Shown here: positions 44,201 through 54,236 of the stretch, one piece after another
How positions within the stretch are numbered: position 1 is the first letter of the stretch
Layout: the number at the start of each line of letters is the position of its first letter
From: Phaeodactylibacter sp.
GTDB taxonomy: Bacteria > Bacteroidota > Bacteroidia > Chitinophagales > Saprospiraceae
NCBI RefSeq assembly: GCF_022763345.1
Contig: NZ_JALEGS010000037.1
Coordinates: 1 to 64,000, forward strand
Length of the DNA: 64,000 nt
Direction of reading: 5' to 3'
The notes under the pieces: generated by a model
Database searches by the model: none
The model's input: the letters and a program-made list of their open reading frames with translations, nothing else
What the model was told of the DNA's origin: nothing
Made by a program: the position numbers and the translations under genes

Positions 44201-46801
44201 CTATTCCGCAATAATAACCTTTTGCATCTGCCGGTAATCCCGGTACTGAATCATCAGCCAATAGGCACCATTGGGCGAGGCCATATCCAAAGCCTGCTGA
44301 ACCTCCTGCCCTTCCCATGACCTGATTTGCTCCCCCAGGGCATTGTACAGAACAAGCTGCACCGCCCCGACATCCCAGGTCCCGGGCAATTCAACCCAAA
44401 GCTGACCCGTAGTAGGGTTAGGCCATATGGAGACCTTTTGCAAATCCAACTCACGCAGGCTTGTCGTCATAGGGACCGTCACTAGGAGGGTATCCGAACA
44501 GTCATTAGCATCCGACACCGTCACCGTGTAATTGCCAGCCGCAAGCCCGGTCTGCACCAGCCCCACACCTCCATTACTCCAGCTTATGCTAAAGGGTGGC
44601 TGCCCCTGAAGGATGTCCAGTACTGCCGCGCCATTGCCATTGCCGTTGTCCGGCAAGGTATCCACGATAAATAGTTCAGGGTTAGGAAAAACCGTCAAGT
44701 CAAGTACCCGAATACTGTCACAGCCCTGAGCATTGGTGTAGACCAATTGATACTGTCCCGGCTCGCTTAGCATTCCACCCTCCCAGCTGTATGTCTCGCC
44801 ATCGCAGATTTCCGCTGTTTCTGTAATCAAATCATTCGGTAAAACCGTTAGCGCAAGATTCACAATCGAATCACACCCGGCAGCTCCATTCAGTAAAACT
44901 TCGTAAGTTCCTGTAGCATCAAACTCCATGCCGCCTACCATGACCGTTTCTCCTTCGCATACTGATAGCTCAAGGTTGGTTTCTACAGCAGGTTCTTCGG
45001 TAAGGAGGAGCGTGACGGTGCTGTCGCAGCCATCGGTGGCAGTAAAGTCACGTGTGTAGGTGCCGGGATTGGTCAGTATTTGTTCATTCCACACATAAAA
45101 TCCGCCTTCACAGAAGGAAGCCTCAAATGACACCTCATAGCTCTGAAGCGCTTGTACGCTCAAAAAAATCATCTGAGGGCAACCATCAGCATTAAAGATC
45201 TGCGTAAAATAATCCCCGGGGCCATCCACTTCTATATTTTCGTACATAAAGGGGAAACTTGAAGCACATACCATGGTATCCGCTGTAATGGGCTCCGTGA
45301 TAGAGTACTCAATCTGTACCAAAATCAGGGAATCACAACCGTTGACGGCAGCGCCGGGGAGCACCTCCGTCCCAATAGGGTTGAACTCATCGTAAAAGTT
45401 ACCGTTGACCTCCAGAAATTCACCGGAGCAGAGCAGGGTGTCGAGCAGCAAGGTGCCGTTTTCCTGTACCTCTACGGCTACCGTGTCCGAGTCAGTGCAG
45501 CCGAATGCATTCAATACCGTGAGGCTATAGGCTCCTGTTGTGGCAACCTCCAGTTCAGGATTACTGCTCCCATCGCTCCAGGTATATCCCTCTACGTTAT
45601 CCGGGCCGGCCAGCAGTAAAGTTTCACCTTCGCACAGGGCAACATCACTGCCCAAATTGACTTCAGGCGCTGGGAAAACCTGTACCAAAAGGGAGTCCTG
45701 AGCGACACACCCGTCTTCTTCCACGCTTAATACATACAAGTTGTCGCCGGCGCTTGCAGGCAGCAGGTTGACCGACGTGCCTGTGCCAATATTCCCGTTG
45801 GGGCCCTCCCATAGATACGTTGGGCTTCCAGGAATTGCTTCTGCACTAAGCTGCACAGTCTCCCCGGCACAAACCGAGACAGGACCTGATACAGCCGCCT
45901 TAATCCACCGGAACGCGACTACAGTACCTCCGCTACCCGCAAGATAACCCGAACGGGTGCCGGTGAGCGCAACTGCTGACCAGTCCACGCCCGGGATCAG
46001 CTCAAGGTCATCCCAGGATTGACCACCATCCGTACTAACCGCCACCAGCCCATCTTGCCCGGCTCCAACAACGGCACCGCTGCCATCTGTCGCCAACGCC
46101 TGGAAGCGCCGACCGTCCAGCCATTCCCAGCTAAGGCCGGCATTATCTGAGTGGTAGGTACCGCCCTCTCCCGAGAGCCACACTTCATTGCCCTGAACTT
46201 CCAGGGCGTAGTGGTCTCCGGTGCCTGTGCCGCCTAAGCTGTTCCAGGTTTGCCCGCCATTAGTGCTTCGAAGCAACGCGCCTCCCTCACCTGCAGCCAG
46301 AACGGTCTGCGTATCTACCCATTGAACAACGTTCAGGTTGTTAGGCGTGCCGGCCTCTACCCAGGTCCAGGCTGTACCGCCATTTATAGTGCGAAGCAGT
46401 GTGCCGCAGTCTCCTGCCACAAGCCCTAAGTTACTGAAGGCAAAATCGACGCTGTTCAGGTCTGCACCAATAGGGCTGAACTGCTGCTGCCAGGACAGCC
46501 CGCCATCTGTAGTTCTTCGGATAACACCACCTTCGCCTACAATCCAGCCCATAGCTTGTCCCAGAAAGGTGAGCCCGCGGAGGTTCGCATTCGTACGGGA
46601 ATCAGCCAGGGCCCAAGATTGACCGCCGTTCGTGGTTTGGAGTACCTGCCCCGACTCGCCAATCAGCCAACCCTGATCAGCAGACAGAAAATGAGCCGCT
46701 GCCCAATCTGCCGTGACCGGTGTGGTGAGCTGCTCCAGGCATTGGGCCTGAATCGTAGCTGTAAAAAATAAACTAAAAAGAAGTGCATAGATCGTTTTCA
46801 T
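44201..46801 (-). CDS. YCF48-propeller/Ig-like T9SS surface protein
   Basis: This 866-residue secreted protein has a signal peptide (about 1-19). The first 300 residues form a YCF48-like propeller with repeated G-W-[LI]-[VI]-G-E and T-[TN]-[GD]-G-G-x-[ST]-W motifs. Then come PKD/Ig-like domains (VCAGETVQLSAEAIPGSP; LCEGETLLLAGPDN), repeated C-D-S-I modules, and a SprB-like segment (PFSISWSNGGVGLVQTGLA). It ends in a T9SS type A domain (SIWPNPTTGQLWVEL). It likely sits on the cell surface. It is 10 bp from the FGE gene, upstream, so the two may be co-transcribed. Confidence 0.85.
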   Translation of the reverse strand: MKTIYALLFSLFFTATIQAQCLEQLTTPVTADWAAAHFLSADQGWLIGESGQVLQTTNGGQSWALADSRTNANLRGLTFLGQAMGWIVGEGGVIRRTTDGGLSWQQQFSPIGADLNSVDFAFSNLGLVAGDCGTLLRTINGGTAWTWVEAGTPNNLNVVQWVDTQTVLAAGEGGALLRSTNGGQTWNSLGGTGTGDHYALEVQGNEVWLSGEGGTYHSDNAGLSWEWLDGRRFQALATDGSGAVVGAGQDGLVAVSTDGGQSWDDLELIPGVDWSAVALTGTRSGYLAGSGGTVVAFRWIKAAVSGPVSVCAGETVQLSAEAIPGSPTYLWEGPNGNIGTGTSVNLLPASAGDNLYVLSVEEDGCVAQDSLLVQVFPAPEVNLGSDVALCEGETLLLAGPDNVEGYTWSDGSSNPELEVATTGAYSLTVLNAFGCTDSDTVAVEVQENGTLLLDTLLCSGEFLEVNGNFYDEFNPIGTEVLPGAAVNGCDSLILVQIEYSITEPITADTMVCASSFPFMYENIEVDGPGDYFTQIFNADGCPQMIFLSVQALQSYEVSFEASFCEGGFYVWNEQILTNPGTYTRDFTATDGCDSTVTLLLTEEPAVETNLELSVCEGETVMVGGMEFDATGTYEVLLNGAAGCDSIVNLALTVLPNDLITETAEICDGETYSWEGGMLSEPGQYQLVYTNAQGCDSIRVLDLTVFPNPELFIVDTLPDNGNGNGAAVLDILQGQPPFSISWSNGGVGLVQTGLAAGNYTVTVSDANDCSDTLLVTVPMTTSLRELDLQKVSIWPNPTTGQLWVELPGTWDVGAVQLVLYNALGEQIRSWEGQEVQQALDMASPNGAYWLMIQYRDYRQMQKVIIAE

Positions 46802-46811
46802 AGGAAGTTGG

Positions 46812-48392
46812 TTATTTTGAACGCGCTACACGAAACGCAAAAGTCGTCCGGCGTGCACCAGGGAGAAAATTCAAACGGTTGGCTACACGGGAGCCATCGG
46901 CAGTCGTATTCCAGGACCCACCCCGTATGGTACGCAATGTCAGATCGGCTGGCCCCAGCGGATTATCAACCGGGCTTACCTCATAGTAATCAGAATCATA
47001 CCAGTCCCAGCACCATTCATAAATATTTCCTGTCATATCATACAACCCCAGCTCATTAGGTGCAAGGTTGCCAACGGGTTGGCTGTTAACATTACTATTG
47101 CCGCTGTGCCAGGCCACGGCATCAAGGTCATTGCTGCCGGCATAAACCGTGATCTGCCCCGCTGCTCCCCCCCTGGCGGCATATTCCCACTCTGCTTCGG
47201 TGGGGAAGCGGTAACCATCAGCCTCCGTATCCCAGTAAATGTCCACATAGGCCAGCTGATCCCCTACCAGAGAATCAAACACTTCTGTGAATGCCGCATC
47301 AAAGTAATAGGCCGGTGTCCGCCCTTCCGAAAGGCTCAACCGGTTGCAAAAAGTGGCTGCATCATACCAGCTTACCCGATAGGTAGGATAGTCCGGGCCT
47401 GCCCCTCTGTTGTACAAAGGCGTGTACTCCGGTATCAGTGCAGCCCATTCAGACTGCGTGACCTCATAGCGGGAGAGCAAGAAGTCATCTACGCTAACCG
47501 TGTGGGGCGGATATTCATCGTTTTGGCAGTCCGGTTCCTGTTCGTCAGTACAGCCCATGGTAAAGGTCCCACCGGGCACCGTAACCATCCGGCCAGTCGT
47601 GCGGGCCACCCTAAACCCAATGGTGCTGCTTTGATCGCCGGGTTCTGCCAATGCCCGGCTGCTCAGGGATACACCGGCAGATTGCTGAAAATGCCCTCCC
47701 CGGACAATCCGGCCCGTACCGGCTGCTACTCCGCGGGGGTCGCAAAGCGGGAAGTTGGGATAATCGCCATATACGTCCCAGACCCATTCAGCCACATTCC
47801 CACTCATATCGTACAAACCAAGTCCATTTGGTGCTTTGGTAGCGGATGGCTGTGTGGCAGCCCCTGCCACCGCAACCTCCGTCCAGGTATCACTTCCGGC
47901 ATAACGGAAATCACTATCCATGCTCCCGCCCCGGGCGGCGTACTCCCACTCGGCTTCGGTAGGCAGGCGATAGCCATCTGACTCTGTATCCCAGTATACG
48001 GTACCTGCTGTACTGAAAAAAGGCTCTGACAGCTCCGGATCGCTGTAGTAGACCGGTGGCAGCCCCTGCTGTTGGCTTAGGGTATTGCAAAACACGATGG
48101 CAGCATACCAGCTCACCCGCTCTACCGGGCAATCGCTGCAGCTAATATTCAAAGAAGGATTATTGCCAATAACCGCCAGGTATTCTGCCTGCGTCACCTC
48201 ATGCGTACCTATAGCGAATGCGCCTAAAGTCACCGAATGAGCAGGTAGATCTGCTGAGGTACAGGGCTGCTGCCCGCTCGTACAACCACGTTGGTAAATG
48301 CCGCTGTCGATGAGTGTAACAGAAAGGTTTTGTGACCAGGCTACTGTAAAGGAGAAGCATAGAAGCAGGACGAAGCTGAGTTTGTAGTTCAT
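46812..48392 (-). CDS. tandem formylglycine-generating-enzyme-type (SUMF1) protein
   Basis: This 526-residue protein has a signal peptide (LSFVLLLCFSFTVAWSQ) and two consecutive FGE-sulfatase-modifying-factor folds (about 22-270 and 275-526). Each has the family landmarks: E-V-T-Q-[AS]-E-[YW], V-S-W-Y-[DA]-A, Y-R-[LF]-P-T-E-A-E-W-E-Y-A-A-R-G-G, and L-G-L-Y-D-M-[ST]-G-N. The domains are not identical, so the duplication is old. I chose the ATG at 48392 as it begins the signal peptide. Secreted FGE-like proteins often bind ligands rather than act as enzymes. No sulfatase gene is near. Confidence 0.88.
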   Translation of the reverse strand: MNYKLSFVLLLCFSFTVAWSQNLSVTLIDSGIYQRGCTSGQQPCTSADLPAHSVTLGAFAIGTHEVTQAEYLAVIGNNPSLNISCSDCPVERVSWYAAIVFCNTLSQQQGLPPVYYSDPELSEPFFSTAGTVYWDTESDGYRLPTEAEWEYAARGGSMDSDFRYAGSDTWTEVAVAGAATQPSATKAPNGLGLYDMSGNVAEWVWDVYGDYPNFPLCDPRGVAAGTGRIVRGGHFQQSAGVSLSSRALAEPGDQSSTIGFRVARTTGRMVTVPGGTFTMGCTDEQEPDCQNDEYPPHTVSVDDFLLSRYEVTQSEWAALIPEYTPLYNRGAGPDYPTYRVSWYDAATFCNRLSLSEGRTPAYYFDAAFTEVFDSLVGDQLAYVDIYWDTEADGYRFPTEAEWEYAARGGAAGQITVYAGSNDLDAVAWHSGNSNVNSQPVGNLAPNELGLYDMTGNIYEWCWDWYDSDYYEVSPVDNPLGPADLTLRTIRGGSWNTTADGSRVANRLNFLPGARRTTFAFRVARSK

Positions 48393-48495
48393 ATTTGTTT
48401 CGTTTGACGGATTATTCCACAAAAATACGAGTTGGCTTTTTATCCTAAACGCTGATAGACATTGGAATTCCGCTCCGTAATCTGAAAACAAAATT

Positions 48496-48525
48496 TTGCC
48501 GTCCTACCGGCAATTACTATCTTCC
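48496..48525 (+). promoter_or_regulatory. likely promoter of pyc
   Basis: TTG (48496-48498), 19 nt, then TATCTTCC (48518-48525; two mismatches to TAnnTTTG at its end). The ATG is 38 bp further on. The spacing is right but the -7 box is weak. Confidence 0.4.
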
Positions 48526-48563
48526 GGGCTGCCCTACCCTCACTATCACTCAATAGAAAAAAG

Positions 48564-51500
48564 ATGATTCCAGAACGCAAGCGATTTAAAAAGCTCATGG
48601 TAGCCAACCGCGGAGAGATTGCTATCCGCGTCTTGCGCGCCGCATCCGAGCTCAATTTACGGACCGTTGCCATTTATACGTACGAAGACCGATATTCGTT
48701 GCACAGATACAAGGCAGATGAGGCTTATCAGGTGGGCGAAGATAATGATCCGCTCAAACCTTATCTGAATATTGAAGAAATAATCCGGGTAGCTAAGCTG
48801 AACGAAGTTGATGCCATCCACCCAGGCTATGGTTTTCTTTCTGAGAATGTCACCTTCGCCCGGCGCTGCCGCGAAGAGGGCATCGAATTTGTAGGCCCCT
48901 CTCCGGAAAGCATGGAACAGCTGGGCGACAAAGTCGCGGCCAAAAAGCTGGCCCGGCAGCAGGATGTCCCCCTTATTGAAGACAGTCGGGAGCCGCTGAC
49001 CAGCGCCGAAATCGCATTAAAAGAAGCCAAAAGAATCGGCTTCCCGGTGATGCTCAAAGCAGCATCCGGGGGCGGTGGCCGGGGCATGCGCGTGGTACGC
49101 AAGGAAGAAGACCTCGCCAATGCCTTTCAGGAGGCCCGGCGCGAAGCAGGCAATGCCTTTGGCGATGATACGGTATTCATAGAAAAGTTCATTGATCAGC
49201 CTAAGCACATCGAAGTACAGCTGCTGGGTGACAAACACGGCAATCTGGTCCACTTATTTGAAAGAGACTGCTCCGTGCAGCGCCGTTTCCAGAAGGTCGT
49301 GGAGGTCGCGCCCTGCCCTTCCATCAATGAAGTCACTAAGCAAAAATTATACGACTACGCCATCCGGCTGGGCAAAGCGGTCAACTACAGTAACGCCGGC
49401 ACGGTGGAATTCCTGGTCGATAAGGACGAAAACGTATACTTTATCGAGGTCAATCCCCGTATTCAGGTAGAGCATACCATTACAGAGGAGGTGACCGGCG
49501 TGGATATTGTGCGTTCACAAATCCTCATTGCAGCAGGCTACGAGTTGAGCCACCGGTCTATCTACATTCGTAATCAAGAGGATGTGGAGTGTAGTGGTTA
49601 CGCTATTCAGTGCCGGGTGACGACCGAAGACCCGGCCAACAACTTCAAGCCCGATTACGGTACCCTGATTGCTTACCGCTCCGCGTCTGGCATGGGCATA
49701 CGCCTGGATGCCGGCTCTGCTTTCCCCGGCGCAAAAATTTCGCCTTACTTTGACTCTATGCTGGTGAAGGTTACGGCATGGGGCCGGACAATGAAGGGCG
49801 CTTCTCAGCGATTGCACCGGGCGCTGCGGGAGTTCCGGGTACGGGGCGTGAGCACGAATATCGGCTTCCTGCTCAACCTCCTTCGGGACCAAACCTTTCA
49901 GCAGGGGCATGCCACCGTCAACTTCATACAAGACCACCCCGAGCTCATGGCGATGCCCAACTGGCGGGACCGCGGCACCAAGCTCCTCCGCTACCTGGCG
50001 GAAGTCATCGTCAATGACAATCCGGATGTGAAATACAAAGACGAAAGCAAAATTTTCATCGACCCGGTCGTGCCTGCTTATGACCCTAAAGCCCCGGTAC
50101 CCGATGGCACCCGGCAGAAACTGCAACAGCTGGGCGCGGAAGGCTTCGCAAAGTGGCTTAAGGAACAAAAAGCCGTTCAGTATACGGACACTACATTCCG
50201 GGATGCTCACCAATCTCTGCTGGCTACCCGCATGCGTACTTACGACATGGAAAAGGTGGCCCGGAGCTTCGCCCTGCGCCACAGCGACGATGTCTTTTCT
50301 ATGGAAGTCTGGGGCGGGGCTACTTTCGATGTTTCCATGCGATTTCTCAAGGAATGTCCCTGGAAGCGCCTTCAATTCCTGCGGGAAGCGATTCCAAATA
50401 TCTGCTTCCAAATGCTGCTCCGGGGCTCGAACGCGGTGGGTTATACCGCCTACCCGGACAACCTCATCATCAAGTTCATAGAGGAAGCCGCTGAGGCAGG
50501 CATCGACATTTTCCGCATCTTCGACTCCCTCAACTGGGTGGAAGCAATGAAGGTCAGTATCAAAACCGTACGGGAGCGCACCGACAGCGTCGCGGAGGCC
50601 TGCCTATGCTACACCGGCGATATCACTGACCCCACCCGGACCAAGTACACCTTACAGTATTATCTCGACCTGGCTAAACAGCTAGAGGATCAGGGCGCTC
50701 ACATTATCGCCATTAAGGATATGGCAGGCTTGCTGAAGCCACTGGCTGCTGAAGAACTGATCGGTGCGCTAAAGGACACCGTCCACACCCCTATCCACCT
50801 TCATACGCACGACACCGCCTCCATTCAGGCAAGTACCTACATGACTGCGGTAGAGGCTGGCGTAGACGTGATAGATGTAGCCATCAGCTCAATGTCCGGC
50901 CTGACTTCACAGCCCAACTTCAATGCCGTAGCTGCAGCTATGAAGGGGCATGAGCGGGAACACCCAATCAACCTGCATTCTTTGAACGAATTCTCCACTT
51001 ACTGGGAAGCCGTGCGCCGCTACTACTATCCGTTTGAGACCGAACTGCGCTCCGGTACTGCCGAGGTGTACGAGCATGAAATCCCCGGCGGGCAATATTC
51101 CAACCTGCGGCCACAGGCGCGGGCACTGGGGCTGGAGGAAAAATTTGAGACCATCAAAAAGAACTACCGCGTAGCGAATGAGCTTTTCGGTGATATCGTT
51201 AAAGTTACGCCCTCCTCAAAAGTCGTAGGGGACATGGCGATGTTCATGACCTCCAATAACCTTAGCCGTGAGGACATTCTCCAAAAGGGGCATACGCTTT
51301 CCTTCCCCGACAGCGTCAAAGCGCTCATGCGGGGCGACCTGGGCCAAACGCCGGGTGGTTTTCCGGAGAATATCCAAAAAATCGTCCTCAAAGATGAGCA
51401 GCCCTACACTGAGCGCCCCAACGCCCACCTGGATCCGGTTGACTTTGACACCGAATATGCTGAATTTAAATCCCGCTTTGGTGAGCACCTGGATATGCGC

Positions 51501-52016
51501 AACTTCTTATCCTATAAGCTTTACCCCAAGGTGTACGAGGAATACCGCACGCATTACGACAATTACGCACTGGTCAGAGCCCTGCCCACGCCGGCCTTCT
51601 TCTTCGGCCTTAAACCCAATGAGGAAATCATTGTCACCCTTGATGCAGGCAAAAGCCTCCTGATCAAGTACATCAATATGTCTGAACCGGACGCACAAGG
51701 CGTACGCCTGGTGTTTTTCCAACTGAATGGGCAGACCCGCTCTGTACCGGTACGCGATCGAAAGGTGAAGTCAGAAGTGGTGGTGCACCGCAAAGTGGAA
51801 AACGACAAGCAGGTGGGCGCCCCGCTACAGGGCAATCTTTCGAAAATACTGGTAGAGGAAGGACAGGAAGTGAACGCCAACAGCCCACTCTTCACCATTG
51901 AAGCCATGAAGATGGAATCTACGGTCACTTCTCCAATAGCGGGTACAGTCAAAAAGATTTACCTGACCGAGAAAACGCTGGTAGAACAGGATGACTTGGT
52001 GATTGAGCTTTCCTGA
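48564..52016 (+). CDS. pyc: pyruvate carboxylase
   Basis: This 1150-residue single-chain enzyme makes oxaloacetate from pyruvate, ATP and bicarbonate. It has the biotin carboxylase domain (KKLMVANRGEIAIRVLRAA; ATP loop KAASGGGGRGMRVV; FIEVNPRIQVEHTITEEVTG), then the carboxyltransferase barrel (TDTTFRDAHQSLLATRMRT; HTHDTASIQ), the allosteric/PT domain and a C-terminal biotinyl domain with EAMKMES (biotin on Lys1116). Full length; all domains are present. It stands alone with a bidirectional terminator behind it. Its role is anaplerotic. Confidence 0.97.
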   Translation: MIPERKRFKKLMVANRGEIAIRVLRAASELNLRTVAIYTYEDRYSLHRYKADEAYQVGEDNDPLKPYLNIEEIIRVAKLNEVDAIHPGYGFLSENVTFARRCREEGIEFVGPSPESMEQLGDKVAAKKLARQQDVPLIEDSREPLTSAEIALKEAKRIGFPVMLKAASGGGGRGMRVVRKEEDLANAFQEARREAGNAFGDDTVFIEKFIDQPKHIEVQLLGDKHGNLVHLFERDCSVQRRFQKVVEVAPCPSINEVTKQKLYDYAIRLGKAVNYSNAGTVEFLVDKDENVYFIEVNPRIQVEHTITEEVTGVDIVRSQILIAAGYELSHRSIYIRNQEDVECSGYAIQCRVTTEDPANNFKPDYGTLIAYRSASGMGIRLDAGSAFPGAKISPYFDSMLVKVTAWGRTMKGASQRLHRALREFRVRGVSTNIGFLLNLLRDQTFQQGHATVNFIQDHPELMAMPNWRDRGTKLLRYLAEVIVNDNPDVKYKDESKIFIDPVVPAYDPKAPVPDGTRQKLQQLGAEGFAKWLKEQKAVQYTDTTFRDAHQSLLATRMRTYDMEKVARSFALRHSDDVFSMEVWGGATFDVSMRFLKECPWKRLQFLREAIPNICFQMLLRGSNAVGYTAYPDNLIIKFIEEAAEAGIDIFRIFDSLNWVEAMKVSIKTVRERTDSVAEACLCYTGDITDPTRTKYTLQYYLDLAKQLEDQGAHIIAIKDMAGLLKPLAAEELIGALKDTVHTPIHLHTHDTASIQASTYMTAVEAGVDVIDVAISSMSGLTSQPNFNAVAAAMKGHEREHPINLHSLNEFSTYWEAVRRYYYPFETELRSGTAEVYEHEIPGGQYSNLRPQARALGLEEKFETIKKNYRVANELFGDIVKVTPSSKVVGDMAMFMTSNNLSREDILQKGHTLSFPDSVKALMRGDLGQTPGGFPENIQKIVLKDEQPYTERPNAHLDPVDFDTEYAEFKSRFGEHLDMRNFLSYKLYPKVYEEYRTHYDNYALVRALPTPAFFFGLKPNEEIIVTLDAGKSLLIKYINMSEPDAQGVRLVFFQLNGQTRSVPVRDRKVKSEVVVHRKVENDKQVGAPLQGNLSKILVEEGQEVNANSPLFTIEAMKMESTVTSPIAGTVKKIYLTEKTLVEQDDLVIELS

Positions 52017-52033
52017 TTTTCAGGTCAGATAAT

Positions 52034-52076
52034 AAAAAAGCCGGGAGCGCAGCAATTTTGCCGGCTCCCGGTTTTT
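52034..52076. terminator. bidirectional intrinsic terminator
   Basis: CCGGGAGC (52041-52048) pairs with GCTCCCGG (52064-52071), with five T's after and six A's before, so it works on both strands. It separates the convergent pyc and EF-G-like genes. Confidence 0.85.
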
Positions 52077-52106
52077 CATACACCATTAGTTTAAAAGTGA
52101 GAAGGG

Positions 52107-54236
52107 CTAAGCTTCAGAAAGCTCTTCCTCATGCGCCTTCATGAGTTCTGCCTGCAGGTCATGAGGTACGGATTGGAACTCCAGGAATTCCTGATGGAAT
52201 TTGGCACGCCCCTGAGACAGGGAACGCAAGCGGTTGGAGTATTCATAAAGCTCCGCAAGTGGCACGTGTGCAGTAATTTTCTGATAATGCCCGTCGCTGT
52301 CCATGCCCATAATGATGGCACGGCGGGTCTGCAGATCGCCCATGATATCCCCCATGGAATCATCTGAACAGAGGATTTCCAATTTGTAAATAGGTTCCAG
52401 CAGTTGAGGTGCCGCTTCTTTGAATGCTGTGCGGAAGGCGTGTTTGGAGGCCAGCATGAAAGCCATATCGTTCGAATCCACACTGTGCATTTTACCATCG
52501 TAAATACTTACGCGGATATCCTGGCAGTGAGAGCCGGTCAGCGGCCCTTCTTCCATACGCTGCAGCAACCCTTTTTTAATTGCATTGGAGTATTTGGCAT
52601 CAATAGAACCACCGACGATACACCAGTAGAAGGCTAACTTACCGCCCCAGGGCAGTTCTTCCACTTCTTTTTTACGTACACTCAGCCCATCCGGGTCAGG
52701 CATGCCATCTGTATAAGGCTCTACCCTGAGGTGTACCTCAGCAAATTGACCGGCACCGCCCGTTTGCTTTTTGTGGCGGTACATGCTGTCGGCACTCCTG
52801 GTAATCGTTTCCCGGTAAGAAATACGTGGCTTGGTGAACTCCATCGTAACATTATGCACTTTCTCAATCCGGTACTTGATCAGATCAAGGTGCAACTGCC
52901 CCTGCCCGTGCAGAATGGTCTGCTTTAGCGTAGCATTTTGCTCAACAATAAGTGTAGGGTCTTCCTCTTCGATCTGATGCAGGGCTTTGTAGAGCTTCTC
53001 CATATCGTTGGCGCTCATCGGCTGAACGGCCTCGCGGATACGTGGCTCCGGGAAGTGGATCGGATCAATTTGGATATCCGTACCCTTTTCGTCGAGTGTA
53101 TTATTGGTGTGCGTATTTTTGAGCTTAACCGTGACGCCAATATCACCGGCTTTAAGCTCCGTAACCGGTTCCCGGTTTTTGCCCTCCGCGATGAAGATTT
53201 GCCCAAATCGCTCTGTAGTCTGGTTTTTCTGATTCACCAGTTCATCACCAGTTTTCAGCGTACCGGCATACACCTTAAAGTAAGACACCAGCCCTACCTG
53301 AGGCTCCGTCATGGTTTTATAGACAAACACGGTAGTTTCGGCATTGCTGTCGCAAGCCAGTTTCTCATCCGTACCAACGAGCCTTGCTGCCGGGCGGTCA
53401 GCCGGGGAAGGGCAGACATCATTGATAAAGCCCATAATGCGGCCACTGCCCATATTGCGGATCGCAGAGCTGATGAAAACCGGGAAAATATCCTGATGCG
53501 CGATGGCAATCCGGAGACCTTCCGTCAACTCTTCTTCGGTAAGGGTGCCTTCATCGAAGAAGCGCTCCATAAGCCCTTCGTCATTCTCGGCTGCGGCTTC
53601 CACCAGTGCATTATGCATTTCCTGGGCGCGGTGCATTTCAGATTCAGGGATATCCTGCTTCTCCGGCTTGCCCCCGCCATCGGGGAAGACGTACATCACC
53701 ATGCGCAGGGCATCGATGATTTTATTAAAGCCTACACCAGTCTCCAACGGGTATTGTACCGGGATCACCTTTTCGCCAAAGCGGTCCTGCGCCTGCTGCA
53801 GGGTCGCATCGTAATCTGCTTTTTCCGTATCCAGCTGATTAATCACAAAAAGGCAGGGCGTTTCGAAGCGCTCCACATAATCCCAAATCAGTTCCGTGCC
53901 TACTTCCACGCCGTTCTGAGCGTTGAGTACCATTAGTCCGGTATCGGCCACCTTAAGGGCGGAAACCACCTCTCCAATGAAGTCGTCAAAACCAGGTGTA
54001 TCCAGAATATTAATTTTAGAATCTTTCCACTCGGCGTGCGTCAGTGAGGCGAAGATGGAGTTGCCCCGTTCTTTTTCGATGTTGGTGTAATCGGATTGCG
54101 TGTTTTTTTCTTCTACCGAGCCGATTCGTTGGATATCGCCTGCTTCAAAGAGCATACATTCTGTGAAGGATGTTTTGCCACTCCCCGGGTGGCCAAGTAA
54201 GGCGACATTGCGGAGATTTTTGGTGTCGTAGCTCAT
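52107..54236 (-). CDS. elongation factor G-like translational GTPase paralogue
   Basis: This 709-residue protein has the full EF-G domain order: a GTPase domain, a beta-barrel (TTVFVYKTMTEPQVGLVSYF), domain III/IV (GQGQLHLDLIKYRIEK; SHCQDIRVSIYDG) and a C-terminal domain V. Its G1 loop is GHPGSGKTS instead of the canonical A-H-[IV]-D-A-G-K-T, G3 is DTPGFDDF rather than DTPGHVDF, and G4 is NQLD rather than NKMD. The switch I R-G-N-S-I differs from R-G-I-T-I. It resembles the EF-G type II-like group (FusA2) rather than the main EF-G. No partner genes are near. Confidence 0.9.
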   Translation of the reverse strand: MSYDTKNLRNVALLGHPGSGKTSFTECMLFEAGDIQRIGSVEEKNTQSDYTNIEKERGNSIFASLTHAEWKDSKINILDTPGFDDFIGEVVSALKVADTGLMVLNAQNGVEVGTELIWDYVERFETPCLFVINQLDTEKADYDATLQQAQDRFGEKVIPVQYPLETGVGFNKIIDALRMVMYVFPDGGGKPEKQDIPESEMHRAQEMHNALVEAAAENDEGLMERFFDEGTLTEEELTEGLRIAIAHQDIFPVFISSAIRNMGSGRIMGFINDVCPSPADRPAARLVGTDEKLACDSNAETTVFVYKTMTEPQVGLVSYFKVYAGTLKTGDELVNQKNQTTERFGQIFIAEGKNREPVTELKAGDIGVTVKLKNTHTNNTLDEKGTDIQIDPIHFPEPRIREAVQPMSANDMEKLYKALHQIEEEDPTLIVEQNATLKQTILHGQGQLHLDLIKYRIEKVHNVTMEFTKPRISYRETITRSADSMYRHKKQTGGAGQFAEVHLRVEPYTDGMPDPDGLSVRKKEVEELPWGGKLAFYWCIVGGSIDAKYSNAIKKGLLQRMEEGPLTGSHCQDIRVSIYDGKMHSVDSNDMAFMLASKHAFRTAFKEAAPQLLEPIYKLEILCSDDSMGDIMGDLQTRRAIIMGMDSDGHYQKITAHVPLAELYEYSNRLRSLSQGRAKFHQEFLEFQSVPHDLQAELMKAHEEELSEA

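Noticed and set aside
47079..47981. 300-codon plus-strand frame opposite the tandem FGE gene
   Set aside because: Shadow of the duplicated FGE domains; Pro/Gly/Arg-rich without motif.
49515..50411. 298-codon minus-strand frame opposite pyc
   Set aside because: Antisense to conserved pyruvate carboxylase motifs; no known motif of its own.
52938..53936. 332-codon plus-strand frame opposite the EF-G-like gene
   Set aside because: It is fully antisense to a well-supported GTPase gene and has low-complexity, His/Arg-rich composition typical of shadow frames.
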